In this document: piece by piece, positions 16,079 to 24,536 of the stretch
Layout: each line of letters begins with the position of its first letter
How positions within the stretch are numbered: the stretch's first letter is position 1
Origin: Bacteroidales bacterium
Lineage (GTDB): Bacteria > Bacteroidota > Bacteroidia > Bacteroidales > UBA12077
Assembly: GCA_013138975.1 (NCBI GenBank)
Contig: WTBR01000015.1
Coordinates: forward strand, 1-43,052
Direction: 5' to 3'
Length of the DNA: 43,052 nucleotides
Made by a program: the position numbers and the translations under genes
The notes under the pieces: model-generated
The model's database searches: none
The model's input: only the letters and a program-made list of their open reading frames with translations
What the model was told of the DNA's origin: nothing

Positions 16079-16651
16079 ATGGTTATTATAAAAACTAAAG
16101 TATCTATAAAAGACAAAGAATTAATTCAAATCCAATATATAACCGATCATTTTATTGTTACTGAATTAAACGGTAGGAAATTAATATTTATATCTGGAAA
16201 TACTTTATTTTTTGTAGATATTGAAAATAAAAGTCTTAAAGAAATTGATATTTCATCGCAGGTTGAGCAAATTAATAAGGTAAAAGCAATCCTTGGCGAG
16301 TTAAAAATAGAAAGCATTAATAAAACAGAGGATATTGCAGGTTATAAAACTAAAGGTCTAAAAGTATATAATATTAATAATGATGCAGTTAAATTTTTAA
16401 TGAATACTGCTTATGCAAAAATACCTGGTATTGAAGAAACTGTTTATCCCGAATTTATGAAAATTGAACAAGGTAAACAATTAGTAAATTTGGATATAGA
16501 GCAAGATGAAGTATTAGCTTCGATGAGTTCAGAAATATATATGCAGGGTAATTTGGTACAAGAACAATCGATGGAAATAATTGACATTAAAACTGATTTG
16601 GAAGACAATGAAAAGTTTTACGAATACTTAAGCTATTCGCATGAACAATAA
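16079..16651 (+). CDS. DUF4412-like protein lacking a signal peptide
   Basis: A 190-residue, mostly beta-rich protein. The central part (INKTEDIAGYKTKGLKVYN, then a segment on the state of the protein chain) resembles DUF4412-type periplasmic proteins, in which an IAGYxCxxY-like strand is typical; this assignment is tentative. Unlike those, it has no signal peptide, and an in-frame TAA lies 7-9 bases upstream of the ATG, so the start cannot be extended. Its end overlaps the start of the HlyD-like gene by 11 bases, which shows coupling to the export genes. Role unknown; an accessory of the exporter is the simplest reading. Confidence 0.65.
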   Translation: MVIIKTKVSIKDKELIQIQYITDHFIVTELNGRKLIFISGNTLFFVDIENKSLKEIDISSQVEQINKVKAILGELKIESINKTEDIAGYKTKGLKVYNINNDAVKFLMNTAYAKIPGIEETVYPEFMKIEQGKQLVNLDIEQDEVLASMSSEIYMQGNLVQEQSMEIIDIKTDLEDNEKFYEYLSYSHEQ

Positions 16652-17789
16652 AATTTACCCGGTAGATATTGTTGAAACCACAGTCGAATACCATTTAGCA
16701 AAAAACTCAACGAAAAGTCAGATTATTTATATAATAGTAATTCTGGCTTTTGTTATTGCAATTGTTTCGCTTCCTTTTATATATGTAAATGTTACCGTAC
16801 AAGGATCAGGGATTGTACGTCCTGTAACAGAAAAAACTGAAGTAAAAGCGCTTGTTTCTGGGAGAATTTCAAGTATATATATAAAGGATGGTCAAAATGT
16901 GCAAAAGGATGATACGTTAATTATTATTCAAAGCGCTAAACTTACCAGCCAATATTCCTTGTTAGAGAAACAAAAACAAGAAGCAGGAAATTACATTGAA
17001 GACCTTAAAAAATTAGTTATCCTTAAAACTTCAACTTTTAAAACTGGTAAATACCAAGGTGAATATTATAAATTCAAAGAAAAAATAATTCAGGTTAAAA
17101 ATAAGCGAAAAAAAGCTAAACGAGAACTCAATAGAAATGAAACACTATTGGAGCAGGAATTTATAAGTAAAAAAGAATATGATGACTTAAAATACCAGTA
17201 TACATTAGTGGGTAATGAATATAATATTATGGTTACAAATCAATTGAGTATTTGGAAATCCGATTTAAGCAGAAATAACTCATTACTTAATGAATTAAAA
17301 TCACAAATAGAACAATTGCAAAAAGAACAGGAATATTATGTTATAAAGGCTCCCGTTACTGGAACAATTGAACAATTTAATGGAATATATGAAGGAACTA
17401 ACATTCAGGCAGGTCAAACTATTAGCGGAATAAGCCCTGAAACTGATTTGATTGCGGAAGTGTATGTCACATCAAAAGACATAGGATACCTTAGTAAAGG
17501 CAGTAAATTAAATATACAGGTAGATGCTTTTAATTATAATTATTGGGGAATGATAAAGGGTGAAATTACAGAAATTTCTGATGATTATGTATTAGTTGAA
17601 AACCAACCGGTATTTAAAATAAAGTGTAAAATGGAAAAATATTATTTAAGTTTACGTAATGGTGTAGCAGGTGATTTGAAAAAAGGTATGACAATTCATG
17701 CAAGGTTTCTTTTAACTGAACGTTCTTTATACCAGCTTATGTTTGATAATGTGAATGATTGGTTGAATCCAGCTGTAAAAAGCCAGTAG
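16641..17789 (+). CDS. HlyD-family membrane fusion/adaptor protein
   Basis: A 382-residue adaptor. Residues 27-48 are a single transmembrane helix. Residues 60-100 form a biotinyl-lipoyl half motif (GRISSIYIKDGQNVQKDDTLIIIQS), a long helical hairpin rich in Glu/Lys/Gln spans about 103-233, and the second lipoyl half follows (VIKAPVTGTIEQF). A beta-barrel domain ends the chain. HlyD-type adaptors link an inner-membrane ABC exporter to an outer-membrane channel in type I secretion. It overlaps the upstream gene by 11 bases and precedes the C39 exporter, so it should be its adaptor. No TolC-like gene is in the window. Confidence 0.93.
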   Translation: MNNKIYPVDIVETTVEYHLAKNSTKSQIIYIIVILAFVIAIVSLPFIYVNVTVQGSGIVRPVTEKTEVKALVSGRISSIYIKDGQNVQKDDTLIIIQSAKLTSQYSLLEKQKQEAGNYIEDLKKLVILKTSTFKTGKYQGEYYKFKEKIIQVKNKRKKAKRELNRNETLLEQEFISKKEYDDLKYQYTLVGNEYNIMVTNQLSIWKSDLSRNNSLLNELKSQIEQLQKEQEYYVIKAPVTGTIEQFNGIYEGTNIQAGQTISGISPETDLIAEVYVTSKDIGYLSKGSKLNIQVDAFNYNYWGMIKGEITEISDDYVLVENQPVFKIKCKMEKYYLSLRNGVAGDLKKGMTIHARFLLTERSLYQLMFDNVNDWLNPAVKSQ

Positions 17790-17819
17790 GCGATAATAGC
17801 AGTTGATGGAACTCAGAAC

Positions 17820-17885
17820 ATGAATTTAATTAGTTATCTGCGTTATCAGTTCTCCAAAAAAATTAAAAAAGATAATAAACACTAA
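17820..17885 (+). CDS. Possible 21-residue micro-ORF
   Basis: A 21-residue frame, MNLISYLRYQFSKKIKK followed by DNKH, lies between the adaptor and exporter genes and ends 11 bases before the exporter ATG. It is amphipathic and very basic. It has no recognisable match and no clear ribosome site. It may be chance, a leader peptide coupling translation of the exporter, or a small accessory. Confidence 0.2.
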   Translation: MNLISYLRYQFSKKIKKDNKH

Positions 17886-17896
17886 GTTACATTTTA

Positions 17897-20068
17897 ATGA
17901 AAAAATCAGTAAGGATCAAACAACACGATATTACCGATTGCGGAGCGGCTTGTCTTGCTTCAATCACTACACATTATGGCTTAAAATTCCCAATTTCCCG
18001 AATACGTCAGTATGCATCAACGGATCAAAAAGGAACAAATGTACTTGGTGTTATTGAAGCAGCAGAAAAGCTTGGCTTAACGGCCAAAGGAGTAAAAGGA
18101 CCTTTTGAAAGTTTGTTTAAAATTCCAAAACCTGCTATTGCACATTTAATAGTAAAAGAACGTTTGCAACACTACGTTGTTATATATAAAACCACTAAAA
18201 AATTTATAATTGTAATGGATCCTGACACAGGGAAAATTCATAAAAAAACACATGAAGAATTCAAAAAAGAATGGACAGGGGTATTAATTCTTATTATGCC
18301 CGATGATACTTTTAAAAAAGGAAATAAGAAAACTTCAATTACAAAACGCTTCTTTCAATTAATAAGCCCACATAAAACAATAATGACACAAGCCCTTTTT
18401 GGTGCCGTTATTTACAGTGTTTTAGGATTATCCACATCAATTTATGTGCAAAAAATTGTTGATCATGTATTGGTAGATGGTAATATGAATCTGTTAAATC
18501 TCTTAAGTGTAATAATGATTATTATATTGTTCCTAAGAATTTATATTGGAATGATGAAAGGGATTTTTGCTTTGAAAACAGGCCAGAAAATGGATGCGGC
18601 ATTAATTTTAGGATATTATAAGCACCTCATGAAATTACCCCAACGCTTTTTCGATACAATGCGAACCGGGGAAGTTATTTCAAGAATAAATGATGCCGTA
18701 AAGATTCGTGCTTTTATAAACAATGTTTCACTCGACCTGATTGTTAATATAATGATCGTGTTTTTTACATTTTCGTTAATGTTTATTTACTCGTGGAAAC
18801 TGGCATTAATAGTTCTTGCATCAATTCCTCTATATTTAATCATTTATTTTATTTATAACAAACTAAACAAAAAGTACCTGAGAAAAAATATGGAAAATGC
18901 AGCTGAATTGGAATCACAATTGGTTGAGTCGATTAATGCATCTTCTACTATAAAACGATTTGGTTTAGAAAGATTCTCTAATTTAAAAACTGAAACTCGA
19001 TTTATTAAACTTTTAGGTTCAACTTATCACTCTGTTAAATATTCTATTTTTTCAAGCAGTTCTACCAGTTTTATTGCAGGAACTGTTACTATTGCAGTAT
19101 TATGGATTGGTTCACAAAATGTAGTAAATCAGGAAATGACTCCGGGGGAGCTCATGTCATTCTATGCTTTAATAGCTTATTTATTAAATCCGCTTGCAAG
19201 CCTTATTGATTCGAACAAAATTGTTCAGGATGCTTTAATTGCTGCCGACCGTTTATTCCAGATAATGGATTTAGAAATGGAAGAAACACAAAAAGAAAAA
19301 ATCGTGTTGTCAAAAGAAATGCTTGGAGATATTAGTTTTAAGCAAGTTTCGTTCAGGTATGGTTCTAGAGTAACTGTATTTGAAAATTTGGATTTAACAA
19401 TACAAAAAAATAAAATGACAGCAATTGTTGGAGAAAGTGGTTCAGGAAAAACTACTTTAATTTCTTTATTGCAAAATATTTATCCGTTACAAGCAGGAAA
19501 TATTGAATTTGGAAAATATAATCTCAATTATATCAGTAATCAGAGTTTGAGAGAAATTGTGAGTGTAGTTCCTCAAAAAATTGACCTGTTTGCAGGAAGC
19601 ATTCTTGAAAACATTGCAATTGGTGACATAGAACCTGATATGAAGAAGATAGTTGATTTATGCCAATCATTGGGAATTATTAAATTTATAGAAAAATTAC
19701 CCGGAGGTTTTCAAACTTATGTTGGGGAAAATGGTGTTTCTCTTTCTGGTGGTGAAAAACAAAGGGTTGCAATTGCAAGAGCTCTTTACAAAAATCCTGA
19801 AATCTTAATTTTAGATGAAGCTACATCGTCCTTAGATTCTGCATCAGAACAATATGTTCAACAGGCAATTCAATATTTAAAGGAACAAAATAAAACTATA
19901 ATAGTTATTGCACATAGGTTAAGTACGGTTATGTATGCTGATGAAATAATTGTTATAAACGAAGGTAAAGTAATTGAGACAGGCTCACATCAGGATTTAA
20001 TAAATAAAAAAGAACATTATTATAATCTTTGGAAACAACAATTTCCAATTTTGGAAAATATTATATAA
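17897..20068 (+). CDS. C39 peptidase-containing ABC exporter (PCAT)
   Basis: A 723-residue bacteriocin-type exporter. Residues 1-135 are a C39 peptidase with complete catalytic set: Cys15 in DCGAAC, His92 in LQHYVV and Asp108 in MDPD. About 150-440 is a six-helix ABC membrane domain. The nucleotide-binding domain has Walker A GESGSGKT at 512-519, the signature LSGGEKQR near 615, and Walker B ILILDEATSSLD near 635-646, followed by the His switch (IAHRLST). Such proteins cut substrates after GG and export the core with ATP. The intact active site and the GG precursor upstream make a matched pair. The start MKKSVRIKQHD fits the usual short lead before the catalytic Cys. Confidence 0.96.
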   Translation: MKKSVRIKQHDITDCGAACLASITTHYGLKFPISRIRQYASTDQKGTNVLGVIEAAEKLGLTAKGVKGPFESLFKIPKPAIAHLIVKERLQHYVVIYKTTKKFIIVMDPDTGKIHKKTHEEFKKEWTGVLILIMPDDTFKKGNKKTSITKRFFQLISPHKTIMTQALFGAVIYSVLGLSTSIYVQKIVDHVLVDGNMNLLNLLSVIMIIILFLRIYIGMMKGIFALKTGQKMDAALILGYYKHLMKLPQRFFDTMRTGEVISRINDAVKIRAFINNVSLDLIVNIMIVFFTFSLMFIYSWKLALIVLASIPLYLIIYFIYNKLNKKYLRKNMENAAELESQLVESINASSTIKRFGLERFSNLKTETRFIKLLGSTYHSVKYSIFSSSSTSFIAGTVTIAVLWIGSQNVVNQEMTPGELMSFYALIAYLLNPLASLIDSNKIVQDALIAADRLFQIMDLEMEETQKEKIVLSKEMLGDISFKQVSFRYGSRVTVFENLDLTIQKNKMTAIVGESGSGKTTLISLLQNIYPLQAGNIEFGKYNLNYISNQSLREIVSVVPQKIDLFAGSILENIAIGDIEPDMKKIVDLCQSLGIIKFIEKLPGGFQTYVGENGVSLSGGEKQRVAIARALYKNPEILILDEATSSLDSASEQYVQQAIQYLKEQNKTIIVIAHRLSTVMYADEIIVINEGKVIETGSHQDLINKKEHYYNLWKQQFPILENII

Positions 20069-20080
20069 AATAATTGTAGT

Positions 20081-20935
20081 TTATTTAAAAGCCATCATAT
20101 TAAGTTTATCAACAAACTGGCGGGCAATATTACTAAAGTATCTTCTGTCTTTATATGCTAAAACCCATCTTATTCCGGAAATGCTGTTTGTTAAAAAAAC
20201 TTCGTCGGCATTTAATAAGTGAGTTTCATTTAATGAATCTTCGTAATTTATTTTTAAACCGTTTGAATCTGCTATTTTAAGAATTTGTTTGCGCATTATA
20301 CCTGCAACGGGGCCATCTTTTAAAGGTGGAGTAGACAGGATATCGCCTTTCACAATAAATATATTTGAACTAATTCCTTCAACAAGATTCTCCTTGTCGT
20401 TTAATAAAATACAATCACCTAATTTCTTTTTTTTAGCAAAAGAACCAGCCATTACATAAATCAAAGCATTTGCCGATTTTAAACTGGAAAATACGTTCAC
20501 AGGCTTTTTAATTCCTTTAAAAATATCAATAATTAAACCTTTATGATTTAATTCGTAATGATCGTTCTCGATGTATTCTGTTTCAATTATATAAGAAACA
20601 TTATTATCCGTAGGAGTATATTTTCCACCTTCGTTTCTATAAACACTCAAGCGAATACGAACTCCCTGGTAAAGTTTATTTTTATGTAAAAGTTTAATGA
20701 TTTCTTTTTCAATAAAGCCAGTTTCAATAATTGTGGGAATTTCCATCTTTAAGATTTTCATTCCGTATTTTAAACGGGTCATATGATCATCGAAAAACTG
20801 AATCTCTGTTCCATTCGCATGCATGGTTTCAAATAATGCATCGCCATAACAAAAAGCCCTGTTTTTGAAACTTAATCCAAATTCATTTCTAGAATGATAT
20901 TTGCCATTGTATAATATGAATGAATTTACTGCCAT
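20081..20935 (-). CDS. Class IV PLP-dependent aminotransferase/lyase
   Basis: A 284-residue fold-type IV PLP enzyme. It has the internal aldimine Lys153 in SSLKSANA, the conserved Glu186 in LVEGISSNIF, and the FCYGDALFETM motif near residues 28-38. This group contains branched-chain and D-amino-acid aminotransferases and 4-amino-4-deoxychorismate lyase (PabC). The GDALFET and EGxxSNIF sequences fit either; I cannot separate them without alignment. It is convergent with the exporter gene (12-base gap) and is the last gene of a minus-strand series, after a 127-base spacer that contains repeats. Confidence 0.85.
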   Translation of the reverse strand: MAVNSFILYNGKYHSRNEFGLSFKNRAFCYGDALFETMHANGTEIQFFDDHMTRLKYGMKILKMEIPTIIETGFIEKEIIKLLHKNKLYQGVRIRLSVYRNEGGKYTPTDNNVSYIIETEYIENDHYELNHKGLIIDIFKGIKKPVNVFSSLKSANALIYVMAGSFAKKKKLGDCILLNDKENLVEGISSNIFIVKGDILSTPPLKDGPVAGIMRKQILKIADSNGLKINYEDSLNETHLLNADEVFLTNSISGIRWVLAYKDRRYFSNIARQFVDKLNMMAFK

Positions 20936-21040
20936 TTAAAAATATTCTATAAACTTCAAAAGAAAAGTACCAAATTACAAATAATATCCAATTTTCAATT
21001 ATTCAAATATAAAACAAACTTTGTTTCTGTATTTGAAAAT

Positions 21041-21102
21041 CTTTGTATTTGGAATTTGCGATTTATTTGATTTTTGATTTTTGGAATTTGTTATTTAAAA
21101 TT
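21041..21102. repeat. Degenerate AAATTCC/TTTGGAATTT repeat
   Basis: TTTGTATTTGGAATTTGCGA and TTTTTGGAATTTGTTATTT occur here with intervening TGATTTTTGATTTTT. Related text (CAAATTCCAAATAAATCTT) is at 41759-41777. The repeat overlaps the last codons of the phosphatase gene, so it supplies that protein's C-terminal tail. Confidence 0.45.
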
Positions 21103-21575
21103 TCATCAATATACTTTTCAATATTTTCATTTACATCAATTTTAATTCCTTTAATTCCTGCATTTTCTGCCGCTTCCACATCGCGCATTTTATCACCAAT
21201 CATAAAAGATTTTTCAGGATCAATATTAAAACGTGCCATTGCTTTTTCAATCATTAATGAATTTGGCTTTCGGCAAATACATTTTTCATTAATACTATGA
21301 TGAGGACAGTAATATATTTCTGTTAGTTCAATATCCACTTTTTTTAACTCATCAGCCAAAAAATGATGAATATCTTCAACATGCTTATGTGTATATATTT
21401 GCTTAGAGATTCCACCCTGATTTGTAATAATTATCAAAAGATAACCATTATCATGTAATCTTTTAAGCGAAGAGATTGCCCCCTCGTTAATTTTAAATTC
21501 ATCTAGTTCAAAAGTATAGTCGCCCGGATCAAAATTTATTACACCGTCTCTATCAAAAAAAGCTGCTTTATTCAT
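21063..21575 (-). CDS. GmhB-like HAD phosphatase
   Basis: A 170-residue HAD hydrolase of the GmhB/HisB-N type. The DxD nucleophile pair is Asp8/Asp10 in FFDRDG, motif II is TNQGG (51-55), a zinc site is formed by Cys90, His92, Cys99 and Cys101, and motif IV is GDKMRD with Asp128. GmhB removes the C7 phosphate of heptose bisphosphate in LPS-precursor synthesis; the histidinol phosphatase branch has a similar core. It overlaps nothing but lies 3 bases from the rhomboid gene. Its last dozen residues (about FQKSKIK) are encoded by an AAATTCC repeat, so the tail is probably not functional. Confidence 0.9.
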   Translation of the reverse strand: MNKAAFFDRDGVINFDPGDYTFELDEFKINEGAISSLKRLHDNGYLLIIITNQGGISKQIYTHKHVEDIHHFLADELKKVDIELTEIYYCPHHSINEKCICRKPNSLMIEKAMARFNIDPEKSFMIGDKMRDVEAAENAGIKGIKIDVNENIEKYIDEILNNKFQKSKIK

Positions 21576-21578
21576 AAA

Positions 21579-22202
21579 TTATTGTAAAAAATTAAATAAT
21601 TGACCTAAAAATACATTTATCAATTTAGGTTCTAAAAGAATTGGGAATAGAAACCCAAATATGGCTCCAATAAAGTGAGCATCGTGATTTACATTACCAC
21701 CACCTTTTTTTATCATATATTGCGAATATGCTAAATATGCAACACCTAAAATAATTCCGGGAATTGGAATAATAGCATATAATTCAATGGCACGCAAAGG
21801 ATAAAAGAAAATGTGTGTAAAAACTATGGCAGAAACGGCTCCCGATGCACCAACCGAATTATACCAATAATTATCTTTATGTTTTTTGATGCTTGTTACT
21901 GTTGCAAAAATCATACTTGCAAAATACAATATCACAAATGATAATACAGGCGATTTAATGATTCCCTGCTCTGCTAAATCTTTAAAAATACGTTCAACAG
22001 AATTCCCAAATGAAAAAAGAACAAACATATTAATAAACAAATGCATCCAATCGCCATGTAAAAAACCATGAGAAATTACTCTGTACCATTCTTTTTTATG
22101 GTAAACAGCGTATGGATTTAGTTGTAGTTTATCGAAAATATCTTTTCGTTTAAATGCAATTATGGAAATAATACATGTTATTGCAATAAGTAATATAGTC
22201 AT
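21579..22202 (-). CDS. Rhomboid family intramembrane serine protease
   Basis: A 207-residue membrane protein with six hydrophobic segments. The rhomboid features are complete: WYRVISHGFLHGDWMHLFINM (39-59) with the conserved HxxxxHxxxN pattern, catalytic Ser120 in GASGA, and catalytic His176 in AHFIG in a late helix. It cleaves membrane-embedded substrates, which cannot be predicted here. It lies 11 bases after holA and 3 bases before the GmhB-like gene in the same operon. Confidence 0.93.
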   Translation of the reverse strand: MTILLIAITCIISIIAFKRKDIFDKLQLNPYAVYHKKEWYRVISHGFLHGDWMHLFINMFVLFSFGNSVERIFKDLAEQGIIKSPVLSFVILYFASMIFATVTSIKKHKDNYWYNSVGASGAVSAIVFTHIFFYPLRAIELYAIIPIPGIILGVAYLAYSQYMIKKGGGNVNHDAHFIGAIFGFLFPILLEPKLINVFLGQLFNFLQ

Positions 22203-22213
22203 TCCAATATTTT

Positions 22214-23218
22214 TTAATGTAAAATTTTATAAACCAGTTCTTTTAATAATTCGCCGTGCGATGTACTTACATTATTATATCCTTTTGATTTTAAATCGTA
22301 CTCACGGAGCAAGCTAATTATTTCGACTGTTTTTCTGGGGTTGTAACTTTTTGCAGCTTTTTCGTAATCGCCTACAAAGTATGGATTTACTTTTAATGTA
22401 GCCGCAATGCCTCTTCTGTCACTTTTATCTTTAATAAAATGATACGTTAACACCTTACTGTAAAAATGATACAAACTCGAAATAGTTAAGGTAAAAGGAT
22501 TATCCTTTGAGTTATGACCAAAGTAATTTACGATTCTATTTGATTTTAGAACATTCTTTTGAGTAAGCGCTTTGTGTAGTTCAAAATTATTATAGTCTTT
22601 ACTAATACCAATATTTCGCTCAATATGCGATGTGGTAATTTTGAATTCGCCTTCGGGTAGCGTAATAATTAGTTTATCCAGTTCGTTGGCAATTTTGCTT
22701 AAATCATTACCTAAATATTCGGTAAGTAACATTCCAGCACTTGGATCTACAGATCTGTTTTTCTTTTTCAGGTAGCCATTTATCCAACCCGGAACTTCAT
22801 TATCATATAGCTTCTTTGACTCAAATAAAACACAATTCTCATTTAACGCCTTATATAGTTTTTTTCTTTTATCGAGTGTTTTGTATTTATAGTTTATAAC
22901 TAAAATAGTCGATTTTAAAGGAGTATTTGCATAATAAATTAAATCATCAATTTTTTTAATATTCTGAGCCTCTTTTACAATAACAACCTGGTAGTTTGCC
23001 ATCATTGGAAACCGTTTGGCAGTATTAATTACAGTGTGTATTTCTGTTTCTTTTCCATACAGTACCGATTGATTAAAAGATTTTTCGGCATCAGTTAAAA
23101 CATTATCATTAATATATTTTGTAATTAAGTCGATAAAGTATGGCTCATCACCCGATAGAAAATATATAGGTTTGTAGATTTTATTTTTTAAATCAGAAAT
23201 AATTTGTTCGAAATTCAT
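22214..23218 (-). CDS. holA: DNA polymerase III subunit delta
   Basis: A 334-residue HolA. The N-terminal part (FEQIISDLKNKIYKPIYFLSGDEPYFIDLI) is the characteristic delta start, with the GDEPYF motif near residue 24, followed by the AAA+-like region (VVIVKEAQNIKKIDDLIYYANTPLKSTILVI) and the helical C-terminal domain with WINGYLKKKNR. Delta opens the sliding clamp in the clamp-loader complex. It follows the AMP nucleosidase gene with a 12-base gap, and the rhomboid gene follows after 11. The holA/amn neighbourhood is common in Bacteroidetes. Confidence 0.94.
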   Translation of the reverse strand: MNFEQIISDLKNKIYKPIYFLSGDEPYFIDLITKYINDNVLTDAEKSFNQSVLYGKETEIHTVINTAKRFPMMANYQVVIVKEAQNIKKIDDLIYYANTPLKSTILVINYKYKTLDKRKKLYKALNENCVLFESKKLYDNEVPGWINGYLKKKNRSVDPSAGMLLTEYLGNDLSKIANELDKLIITLPEGEFKITTSHIERNIGISKDYNNFELHKALTQKNVLKSNRIVNYFGHNSKDNPFTLTISSLYHFYSKVLTYHFIKDKSDRRGIAATLKVNPYFVGDYEKAAKSYNPRKTVEIISLLREYDLKSKGYNNVSTSHGELLKELVYKILH

Positions 23219-23230
23219 ATATCAATGCAA

Positions 23231-24001
23231 TTAAAAACGTAAGTGCTTAACAGATTCTTTATTCTCTTGTATTTCTTTTATAGCTTCAACACCAATTTTA
23301 ACATGATCATCAACAAAATTCTCGGTAATCTGTTTGTCACTTCTTGAAGTTTTTACACCAGTCGAAATCATAGGTTGATCTGTTACAAGTAATAAAGCGC
23401 CTGTTGGGATTCCATTTGCAAATCCGACTGTAAAGATAGTGGCAGTTTCCATATCAATTGCCATGGATCGGGTTTTTTGTAAATATTTTTTGAAACGCTC
23501 ATCATATTCCCATACTCGTTTATTTGTTGTAAAAACGGTACCGGTAAAATAATCTTTTTTGTGGTTTCTGATAGCTGTAGCAACTGCCATCTGTAATTTA
23601 AAGGCCGGTAATGCAGGAATTTCCGGTGGTAAGTAATCATTAGATGTTCCTTCGCTTCTTATTGCTCCAATAGGGATAATATAACCTCCAAGTTCATTTT
23701 TCTTTTTTAGTCCACCGCATTTACCAAGGAATAAGGCAGCTTTAGGTTTTATAGCGCTTAATAAATCCATAATAGTTGCAGCATTAGCGCTACCCATTCC
23801 AAAATTGATCATTGTAATACCATCGGCAGTCGCACATTGCATATTTGCATTTGGATCTTTAATTTCAACCTTATTCCATTCTGCAAACTGCTCTAAGTAA
23901 TGCGAGAAATTTGTTAAAAGTATATAATCACCAAATTGATCTAATGGACACCCGGTATATCTAGGCAACCAATCTTCTACTATTTCGTCTTTTGTTTTCA
24001 T
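23231..24001 (-). CDS. amn: AMP nucleosidase, short form
   Basis: A 256-residue member of the nucleoside-phosphorylase fold that cleaves AMP to adenine and ribose 5-phosphate. Recognised from the N-terminal MKTKDEIVEDWLPRYTG, the substrate-site block LFLGKCGGLKKKNELGGYIIPIGAIRSEGTSNDYLPPE, and the MAIDMETATIF motif near residue 180. The short form lacks the N-terminal domain of E. coli Amn. It heads the minus-strand operon amn-holA-rhomboid-phosphatase and is divergent from an HsdR_N-type gene 60 bases away. Confidence 0.92.
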   Translation of the reverse strand: MKTKDEIVEDWLPRYTGCPLDQFGDYILLTNFSHYLEQFAEWNKVEIKDPNANMQCATADGITMINFGMGSANAATIMDLLSAIKPKAALFLGKCGGLKKKNELGGYIIPIGAIRSEGTSNDYLPPEIPALPAFKLQMAVATAIRNHKKDYFTGTVFTTNKRVWEYDERFKKYLQKTRSMAIDMETATIFTVGFANGIPTGALLLVTDQPMISTGVKTSRSDKQITENFVDDHVKIGVEAIKEIQENKESVKHLRF

Positions 24002-24061
24002 AGCATAGTATATTATGTGGTTTTCTTTCTTACTTTTATAAACTCAATCGGCTTAATTTTT

Positions 24062-24520
24062 ATGGAGAAGTTAAATTTACCAACTTATTCGTTCAATATA
24101 AAATTAATAGAACAAAGAAAATATATTTTTGATTTTATCCGAAGAAAATTTGTGATATTAACTCCGGAAGAATGGGTTCGGCAAAATTTCCTAAGATATT
24201 TAGTGGATGAAAAAAAATATCCTGCTTCATTAATTGCCGTCGAAATGGAGTTTAAACTTAATAATTTATCAAAAAGGAGCGATGCTGTTGTTTACAATAA
24301 GTTAGGCAAGCCGTGTTTAATTATTGAGTGTAAGGCTTCTAGTGTAAAAATCGACCAAAAAGTTTTCGATCAGATAGCAAGGTATAACATGAAATTGAAT
24401 GTTGAATATCTTATTGTAACTAATGGTTTACAACATTATTGCTGCAAAATTGATTACAAGAATCATAAATATTCTTTTTTGAAAGACGTGCCGGAATTCG
24501 CAGAAATTGTGAGTACTTAA
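24062..24520 (+). CDS. HsdR_N-type restriction-enzyme-fold protein
   Basis: A 152-residue protein with the N-terminal nuclease-like domain of type I restriction HsdR subunits, as a stand-alone gene. The PD-(D/E)xK-like core is visible: RSDAVVYNKLGKPCLIIECKAS around residues 75-96, with Asp and the ExK pair. An upstream ATG at 24017 is possible but gives a non-conserved hydrophobic leader; I choose 24062 because the family begins near MEKLNLPTYSF. No HsdM or HsdS genes are near, so it is not a working restriction system. It is divergent from amn, a recurrent arrangement in Bacteroidetes. Function unknown. Confidence 0.88.
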   Translation: MEKLNLPTYSFNIKLIEQRKYIFDFIRRKFVILTPEEWVRQNFLRYLVDEKKYPASLIAVEMEFKLNNLSKRSDAVVYNKLGKPCLIIECKASSVKIDQKVFDQIARYNMKLNVEYLIVTNGLQHYCCKIDYKNHKYSFLKDVPEFAEIVST

Positions 24521-24536
24521 TAAATGCTATATCTTT

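Noticed and set aside
24017..24061. Upstream ATG for the HsdR_N-type gene
   Set aside because: The added residues are hydrophobic and non-conserved; family members begin near the internal ATG at 24062.
24062..24520. Restriction-modification system
   Set aside because: Only an HsdR_N-type domain is present; no HsdM/HsdS or methylase genes lie nearby.
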